The translations under genes and the position numbers were made by a program. The notes beneath the pieces were generated by a model, which did no database searches, was not told where the DNA came from, and saw nothing but the letters and a program-made list of their open reading frames with translations. Positions 58,536-64,000 of a DNA stretch of 64,000 nt are shown piece after piece. Source of the stretch: Kribbella jiaozuonensis (lineage in GTDB: Bacteria > Actinomycetota > Actinomycetes > Propionibacteriales > Kribbellaceae); NCBI RefSeq assembly GCF_005233875.1, contig NZ_SZPZ01000003.1, positions 924,489-988,488 on the forward strand, written 5' to 3'. Numbering within the stretch: the first letter of the stretch is position 1; each line of letters starts with the position of its first letter.

Positions 58536-59446
58536 TACGCCTCGACCTCGGTGGTGTCGGCGTTGCCATTGCGCATCGGCTTGAGGTTGACCTGCCAGCC
58601 CTGGTTCTTGCCGAAGGTCTGGTCGAACTTCTTGAAGGCGCAGTCGGCGCGGAACTTGCGATTGTCCGGGTCCCAGTCCGTGCCGCTCTTGAAGTAGAGG
58701 TGGTAGGCGCCGCCGATCTGCTTCACGGTGGCGGTCTTGGTCGCCTGGATGTACACCATCACCTGCGGGGTGCCGGGCGGCTTGCCGTCGGTGACGATCG
58801 AGACGGCGACGTCCTTCGCCGTACCGTTGGTGATCCTGAGCTGTCCCGTTCCGTTCGGGCCTCGCCGTACCAGGACGTCGCCGTTGTCCGGGCGCACTTG
58901 TTCTGGCGCACGACCGGGGTCGGGCAGCGTCTTGCCGAATGTCAGCTTGAGGCGTTGTAGCTGGACGAGTGCGGCACTCAGATCGGTGCGCAGTTGGCGC
59001 TGCACCTTCTGTGACGTGTATGCGACTCCGCCGCACCGCGCATCGTCCTCGGTCTCCGCCGACAAGCCCGTCAGTTGAGTGGCCGCCACACCGATCCGCA
59101 CCTGCAACAGCCCGTGTACGGCGGTCAGGCGCGAAGTCACGGTGATCGCAGCCAGCCGCACCGAGATCGTGTTCAGCGAGTCAGCCAGCGTGTTCATGGC
59201 GTCGCTGAGCCCCTCGGCCGTGCGGACCCGCGTCAGTCGCGACGCCGGGCCGGCCAGCACCTGGTCGATCCGGGTCAGTTCGGCCTGGTACGCCGCCGAG
59301 CCGAGCGGGCCCGCTGTCGGAACGGATGACGCCGGCGCAGGCACAGCACTGCTCGCGACGGATGGTGCGGTCGGCGAGGGACCCGCCTTACCGCCACAAC
59401 CCGCCAGCAAGCACACCCCGACACAGAGCGCAGCCCAGCGCCTCAT
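58532..59446 (-). CDS. Putative lipoprotein
   Basis: A 304-residue protein with a lipobox (ALCVGVCLLAGC, Cys17 predicted lipidated), a Ser/Pro/Ala-rich linker (about 20-50), a helical region (about 55-170) and a C-terminal beta domain (QLRITNGTAKDVAVSIV, VMVYIQATKTATVKQIGGAYHLYF) resembling small exported domains. Anchored to the outer face of the membrane. No family recognised. Possibly a partner of the convergent stalk protein. Confidence 0.75.
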   Translation of the reverse strand: MRRWAALCVGVCLLAGCGGKAGPSPTAPSVASSAVPAPASSVPTAGPLGSAAYQAELTRIDQVLAGPASRLTRVRTAEGLSDAMNTLADSLNTISVRLAAITVTSRLTAVHGLLQVRIGVAATQLTGLSAETEDDARCGGVAYTSQKVQRQLRTDLSAALVQLQRLKLTFGKTLPDPGRAPEQVRPDNGDVLVRRGPNGTGQLRITNGTAKDVAVSIVTDGKPPGTPQVMVYIQATKTATVKQIGGAYHLYFKSGTDWDPDNRKFRADCAFKKFDQTFGKNQGWQVNLKPMRNGNADTTEVEAY

Positions 59447-59491
59447 CCCCTACCCCCCAGGTCCTCACCCCTGAAGCAGCAAGAGTACCCG

Positions 59492-62400
59492 TCAGTCCCT
59501 AACGCTGGGCCTGACGAACGGAAACGCTAGCGTGCTTCGAATGTTCTGACCCGTCAGCATCATCATCACCCGGTCGACGCCGATGCCGAGACCGCCGGTC
59601 GGCGGCATCGCGTACTCGAGCGCGGACAGGAAGTCCTCGTCCAGCGACATCGCCTCGGGATCGCCCGCGGCGGCCTTCAGCGACTGCTCGGTCAGGCGCC
59701 GGCGTTGCTCGACCGGGTCGACCAGTTCGGAGTACGCCGTACCGATCTCGGCGCCGAAGGCAACCAGGTCCCAGCGCTCGGCGAGCCGCGGATCGGAGCG
59801 GTGGTTGCGGGTCAGCGGCGAGGTCTCCAGCGGGAAGTCGGTGTAGAACGTCGGGAACGTGGTGTTCGGCTCGACGAGTTCGTCGTACAGCTCGAGCACC
59901 AGTTCACCGGCCGACATCTCGAAGGTCGTGTGTAGGCCGTGCTCCGCGCAGATCTCCCGCAGCCGCTCGACCGGGGTGTTCGGATCGATCTCCGTGCCGG
60001 CCGCCTGGCCGACGGCGTCGTGGACCGTGACGACCGGCCACTCGCCGGAGATATCGATCTCGCCGTCGGCCCGGCGTACGACGGGCTTGCCGAAGACCGC
60101 GGTCGCGGCCTCGATCAGCAGCTCACGGGTCAGCTCGCGCATGACGTGGTAGTCGGCGTACGGCTGGTAGGCCTCGACCGAGGTGAACTCCGGGTTGTGG
60201 GTCGCGTCCGCGCCCTCGTTGCGGAAGTTCCGGTTCAGCTCGAAGATCTTGCCCATCCCGCCGACGCTGAGCCGCTTCAGGAACAGCTCCGGCGCGATCC
60301 GGAGGAACAGTTCGGTGTCGTAGGCATTGATATGCGTGACGAACGGCCGTGCGTTCGCGCCGCCGTGCACCGCCTGCAGCATCGGCGTCTCGACCTCGAT
60401 GAACCCGCGCGTCTCGAAACCGTTGCGCATCGCCCGTACGGCGGCACTGCGCTGCTGCATCATCCGCAGCGAGTCCGGGTTCATCACCAGGTCGATGTGC
60501 CGCTGCCGCACCCGCGCCTCGGGATCGGTGAACCCCTTCCGCTTGTCCGGCAACGGATGCAGGCACTTCGCCGCCATCACCCACGACGTCGCGGCGATCG
60601 ACAGCTCGCCGCGCCGGCTCGTCACCACCTCGCCGGTCACGCTGACGTGGTCGCCGATGTCGACAAGTCGCCGCCATTGCTCCAGCGGTACGTCGCCGCA
60701 CGCCTCGGCCGTGAACATCACCTGCAGCTGCGTCAACCCGTCCTGTAACTGCGCGAACGACAGCCCGCCGTGGTTCCGCATCCGCATCACCCGGCCGGTC
60801 ACCGACACCAGGTGATCGGTGTGATGATCCGGCGGCAGGTTCGGGTACAGCTCCCGTACCCGCTCGAGCGTCTCGGTCCGCGGCACGCTCACCGGGTACG
60901 GATCGATGCCTGCGGCAACGAGCTCGGTCAGCTTCGCCCGCCGGATCTGCTCCTGCTCGGTCAGCTTGCGCTCCGGCAACGCGGGCCGCAGCAGTTCCTC
61001 TTCCTGCCCGCGTACGGCGGACGCGAACGCGCGCCCGTCCGCCGCCATGATCGCGTGCCGCTCAGCCGTCTCGACCGTGTCGACGCGGGTCCACGGCCGC
61101 GGCGCGGGCAGGAAGCCCTCCGCCGTACCGGCCGCCAGCACGACCTGGGCTAGCGATGCACCGCGCGAGTAGCACATCAGCCGCGGCGACCAGCGGGGCA
61201 GGTATTTCTCGTTCGACTGGTACAGACTCTCCAGCTGCCAGAAGCGCGAGGCCGCGGTGAGCAGCGCGTTGGTCAGGCGCAGTACCGGACCGGCGCCGAC
61301 CCGCTCGGCGTCGCTGAAGATCTCGCGGAACATCGCGAAATTCAGCGAGATCCGGTGGATGCCGAGATCGCCGGACGCCTCGATCAGCGAGGTGACCATG
61401 AACTCCATCAACCCGTTCGCGGACTCCGGATCGCGCCGCATCAGGTCCAGCGACACACCCCGCACGCCCCACGGGACGAACGACAACAGCCCGCGTACGA
61501 CGCCGTCCGCATCGCGCGCGATGACCATCACACAGCGCGCGTCGGCCGGATCGCCGAGCCGCCCGAGCGCCATCGAGAACCCACGCTCGGTCCGCGCGCC
61601 CCGCCATCGCTCGGCCAGATGCACGTACTGCGCCAACGTTTCCGGCGACAGGTCCCCGTGCCGGACAACCTCCGCGTGGTACCCGGCCCGCTGTACGCGC
61701 GTCACCGCCTGCCGCACCGGGCGCATCGTCCGGCCTTCGAGCGTGAAGTCCGCGACGTCGATGATCGCCTCGTCGCCCATCGACAACGCACGCAGACCCG
61801 CGTCGACGTACGCCTGGGCTGCTTCCTCGCTCGCGGACAGGACTGCGGGGGACCAGCCGTACGTGCGCGCTTCGACGAGCCAGCGCTGGATCGCGGCCGG
61901 CCAGGCGACCGGATCGCCCAGTGGATCACCGCTGGCCAGGCTGACGCCGTTGACCACTCGATAGGCGATCGCGGCGTTGTTGTCCGGCGCGAACACGACC
62001 GCCTTGTCGCGGCGGGTGGCGAAGTACCCGAGGGAGTCCCGTTCGCCGTGCAGCAGCAGGAGCCGGCGTACTTCGAGCTCCTCGGGCTGGGTCAGGTACC
62101 GGACGCGTTGGACCGAGCGGAGGAAGATCCAGAACGCGATCACCAGCGAGGCCGCGGAGATCGCGCCGACGGTCAGCCCGACCCAGCCGTGCCCCTCGTG
62201 ACCGCCGAGCTTGCTACGGGACTGGCCGAGGGCGGCGACGATCGCCCAGCCGATCTTCTGTCGCTGACCGCTCAGCGTCCGCGGGAAGATCTGGGTCAAC
62301 GTGATGCTGACCGCGATCGAGATCAGCATGCCGAAGACCAGCGCGCCGACTGCGAGCCGGCGCGTGCCGGGGGCGAGGCGGGCCGGGAAGGCGCCCCGGA

Positions 62401-62848
62401 TCTTCCACAACAGCACGATCAGCGCGGCCACGACGACCCATTGGACGATGGCCCACTCGAGATCCTGCACCGTGGTGCGGTCGAGGTCGGACAGCCATTC
62501 GCTGCCCCCGGGGCTGCTGAGCCGGACCGTGCTGAAGGCGATGTAGGCGGTCAGGCCGAGGAGCCACAGCGCCTCGAAGACCCATAGCACCCAGAGCAGC
62601 GCGGCTCGCTTACCGCGCAGCAATGCGCTGCCGACGACCGCGAGGTAGACGGCCGAGAAGATCGTGTGACCGGCCGGGATGCCGACGAAGTCGAAGGCCA
62701 TGTCCACGTGCTTGACGAGGATCGGCGCTCCGATGTGCAGCGGAATGGCAACGAACGACCACACCGAGGCGAGCACGACGACGCGGCCTACCCAGACCGC
62801 GGCTCGGTGCTGCCACACCGGTATGACTACTGCTTGTTCCGACCGCAC
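59492..62848 (-). CDS. lysX: Bifunctional lysylphosphatidylglycerol synthetase / lysyl-tRNA synthetase LysX
   Basis: An 1118-residue fusion. Residues 1-250 contain several transmembrane helices; 270-600 form the MprF-like transferase (DUF2156; SLDLMRRDPESANGLMEFM, ISLNFAMFREIFSD); 690-770 the OB-fold (VSVTGRVMRMRNHGGLSF); 790-1115 the class II LysRS core with motif 2 FRNEGADATHNPEFTSVEAY and motif 3 GGLGIGVDRVMMMLTGQ. It charges tRNA-Lys and transfers lysine to phosphatidylglycerol, giving cationic-peptide resistance. The GTG start at 62848 is weakly supported by its ribosome-binding site. Confidence 0.95.
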   Translation of the reverse strand: MRSEQAVVIPVWQHRAAVWVGRVVVLASVWSFVAIPLHIGAPILVKHVDMAFDFVGIPAGHTIFSAVYLAVVGSALLRGKRAALLWVLWVFEALWLLGLTAYIAFSTVRLSSPGGSEWLSDLDRTTVQDLEWAIVQWVVVAALIVLLWKIRGAFPARLAPGTRRLAVGALVFGMLISIAVSITLTQIFPRTLSGQRQKIGWAIVAALGQSRSKLGGHEGHGWVGLTVGAISAASLVIAFWIFLRSVQRVRYLTQPEELEVRRLLLLHGERDSLGYFATRRDKAVVFAPDNNAAIAYRVVNGVSLASGDPLGDPVAWPAAIQRWLVEARTYGWSPAVLSASEEAAQAYVDAGLRALSMGDEAIIDVADFTLEGRTMRPVRQAVTRVQRAGYHAEVVRHGDLSPETLAQYVHLAERWRGARTERGFSMALGRLGDPADARCVMVIARDADGVVRGLLSFVPWGVRGVSLDLMRRDPESANGLMEFMVTSLIEASGDLGIHRISLNFAMFREIFSDAERVGAGPVLRLTNALLTAASRFWQLESLYQSNEKYLPRWSPRLMCYSRGASLAQVVLAAGTAEGFLPAPRPWTRVDTVETAERHAIMAADGRAFASAVRGQEEELLRPALPERKLTEQEQIRRAKLTELVAAGIDPYPVSVPRTETLERVRELYPNLPPDHHTDHLVSVTGRVMRMRNHGGLSFAQLQDGLTQLQVMFTAEACGDVPLEQWRRLVDIGDHVSVTGEVVTSRRGELSIAATSWVMAAKCLHPLPDKRKGFTDPEARVRQRHIDLVMNPDSLRMMQQRSAAVRAMRNGFETRGFIEVETPMLQAVHGGANARPFVTHINAYDTELFLRIAPELFLKRLSVGGMGKIFELNRNFRNEGADATHNPEFTSVEAYQPYADYHVMRELTRELLIEAATAVFGKPVVRRADGEIDISGEWPVVTVHDAVGQAAGTEIDPNTPVERLREICAEHGLHTTFEMSAGELVLELYDELVEPNTTFPTFYTDFPLETSPLTRNHRSDPRLAERWDLVAFGAEIGTAYSELVDPVEQRRRLTEQSLKAAAGDPEAMSLDEDFLSALEYAMPPTGGLGIGVDRVMMMLTGQNIRSTLAFPFVRPSVRD

Positions 62849-62957
62849 CAGCCGATCATCCCATTAGTTCGCTGAGACTTCGGTCGACCTAGCACTACCT
62901 CGACCCTACCCCTGACGCCACAGCCAATACTTTGGTTGTCATGCCACGCTGACGAGC

Positions 62958-63614
62958 ATGGACGCCGTCCCGTACCGCCTGGTCCGCAACCTGCTGGCGG
63001 CTGCCGCCGTGCTGTACTGCAGCCTGCTGCTGGAGGCGGCGGCCGGCTTCCCGCTGGACGTCCACAGGTCCTTCCTGAGTGAGCTCGGCGCACGCGACCA
63101 GGCAACCAGTCCGTACGCACGGGCGATGGACCTGTCCAGCAGTGTCCTGACACTGCTCGCGGTCGTGCTCGCCCGCCGAAGTCGTGAGCTGGCCGGGTTG
63201 CTGATCAGTACTGCCGTCTTCGCCGTCGGCACGATGTTCGACTCGTTCTCGCCGATGGACTGCGCCCCGTCGGCCGGCGCTGCCTGCCGTGCGGACGAGG
63301 TGAACGGCCAGGCCGGTGCGGCGTTGGTGCTGCACGAGGCGACGTCGACGATCGCCGGCGTAGGGACGATCGCCATGGCCGTCTTCGCGATCTTGCTCCT
63401 GCGGCGCGCACGCAGTTGGTTGAGCCGACTGGTCGCCGTACTCGCCGGTGGAGTCCTGGTCACTCAGGTCTGGCTGGGGTCGGTGGTCGCGTACGAGACG
63501 CTGAGCGGCCAGGAGGTCGCCGCACCGGGCATCCTGCAACGCGCCTCTACCGTGCTGTTCTGCTTAATGTTGGGGACTTTGCTACCAGGTCTGAGGCAAG
63601 CTTTCTCTCGATGA
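62958..63614 (+). CDS. DUF998 family membrane protein
   Basis: A 218-residue protein with six predicted transmembrane helices and the FLSELGARDQATSPYARAMDL segment typical of DUF998. A loop with paired Cys (MDCAPSAGAACRA) faces outward. Function unknown. CACGCT 7 nt before the ATG suggests a leaderless mRNA. Overlaps the next gene by ATGA, so the two are co-translated. Confidence 0.8.
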   Translation: MDAVPYRLVRNLLAAAAVLYCSLLLEAAAGFPLDVHRSFLSELGARDQATSPYARAMDLSSSVLTLLAVVLARRSRELAGLLISTAVFAVGTMFDSFSPMDCAPSAGAACRADEVNGQAGAALVLHEATSTIAGVGTIAMAVFAILLLRRARSWLSRLVAVLAGGVLVTQVWLGSVVAYETLSGQEVAAPGILQRASTVLFCLMLGTLLPGLRQAFSR

Positions 63615-64000
63615 CCGTGATCTGGATCGTTGTGCCCGGCCTGGCCGAGACTCCGGAGGAGTTCGCCCGGGTCGTCGAGCTGTTGCCGGACGAGGACGTC
63701 CGCGTGATCGATCCGTGGCGTACGCCGATCACGTCGGACGTGGACGCTTTGCGCGCGGCTGCCGACGTACCGCCGGATGCGGAGATCGGACTGGTCGGGC
63801 ATTCGATCGGAGGGCTCGCAGTACTGCGGTGGGCGCTGACCCGGCCGCTGGAGGTGACCAGGTTGGTGCTGGTCGACACCAGCCTGACCTCGGAGACCGG
63901 ATGGCGCGTGTTCTACCCGGGCACGCGTGGTGACCGGGCGGTGCGCGCGGTCGCGCGGTTCCTCGGGCGGATCGGACTACCGAGCGTCATCGGTACGGGA
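63611..64000 (+). CDS. Alpha/beta hydrolase (3' end outside window)
   Basis: The first 130 residues of an alpha/beta hydrolase: WIVVPGLAETPEEFARVV (oxyanion loop) and nucleophile elbow LVGHSIGGLAVLRWAL. The frame is open at the window edge, so acid and His residues are not visible. Starts by ATGA overlap with the DUF998 gene. Substrate unknown. Confidence 0.8.
   Translation, partial: MTVIWIVVPGLAETPEEFARVVELLPDEDVRVIDPWRTPITSDVDALRAAADVPPDAEIGLVGHSIGGLAVLRWALTRPLEVTRLVLVDTSLTSETGWRVFYPGTRGDRAVRAVARFLGRIGLPSVIGTG

Overview
The window is high-GC actinobacterial DNA. It has frequent GTG starts, LysX, DinB/DUF664 proteins, DUF3099, an ECF41 sigma factor and many leaderless starts (TANNNT about 6 nt before ATG). 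Codon use and gene mix resemble Kribbella or a close relative in the Propionibacteriales; that assignment is inference. No prophage, insertion sequence or CRISPR array was recognised. Both ends cut through genes: an FAD oxidase on the left and an alpha/beta hydrolase on the right.

Left part (1-18.3 kb): FAD-linked oxidase, GH29 fucosidase, and two heparinase II/III paralogues (2.6-4.5 and 10.3-12.2 kb), the second followed upstream by two paralogous SGNH hydrolases. Between the heparinases, on the minus strand, lies the most unusual locus (about 4.6-7.1 kb). Reading 5' to 3' it has tRNA-Pro(TGG), two structured spacers, tRNA-Arg(ACG), a noncanonical tRNA-His(GTG), an HNH endonuclease, a noncanonical tRNA-Gln(CTG), the RNA ligase RtcB, and a small Cys/His protein. 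All four anticodons have G36, so all read codons starting with C. This looks like a tRNA supply or repair cassette. A housekeeping-type tRNA-Thr(CGT) and a DksA/TraR protein follow, then small enzymes (VOC, DinB, GNAT) and an ECF41 sigma factor with its CMD-family partner.

Middle (18.3-38.8 kb): a scar with an AraC-regulator remnant, an atypical-composition hypothetical gene and a hairpin cluster (18.3-20.0 kb). Then come a 2-hydroxyacid dehydrogenase, a CorA-type transporter with GQN instead of GMN, a LacI/Gfo-Idh sugar module, an Lrp-regulated 2-oxo acid dehydrogenase operon (E1 alpha, E1 beta, E2), TetR with a clear operator, an MFS/MarR pair, and a LysR-CDF pair divergent from an SDR.

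Right (38.8-64 kb): an apparent hydroxyproline catabolic operon (XRE-cupin regulator; D-amino-acid dehydrogenase; fused HcnA/HcnB-like subunit; DapA-family deaminase; 4-hydroxyproline epimerase). Next are a GH32 enzyme with a UBP zinc finger, an HD protein, a GlxA regulator, the 5-oxoprolinase genes pxpABC divergent from a GntR regulator and aminopeptidase P, a secreted tripeptidyl-peptidase-like hydrolase, a glycine riboswitch controlling serine dehydratase, an SDR/XRE-MmyB pair, a lipoprotein, LysX and a DUF998 membrane protein. The proline, hydroxyproline, pyroglutamate and serine functions suggest a neighbourhood for using peptide-derived amino acids.
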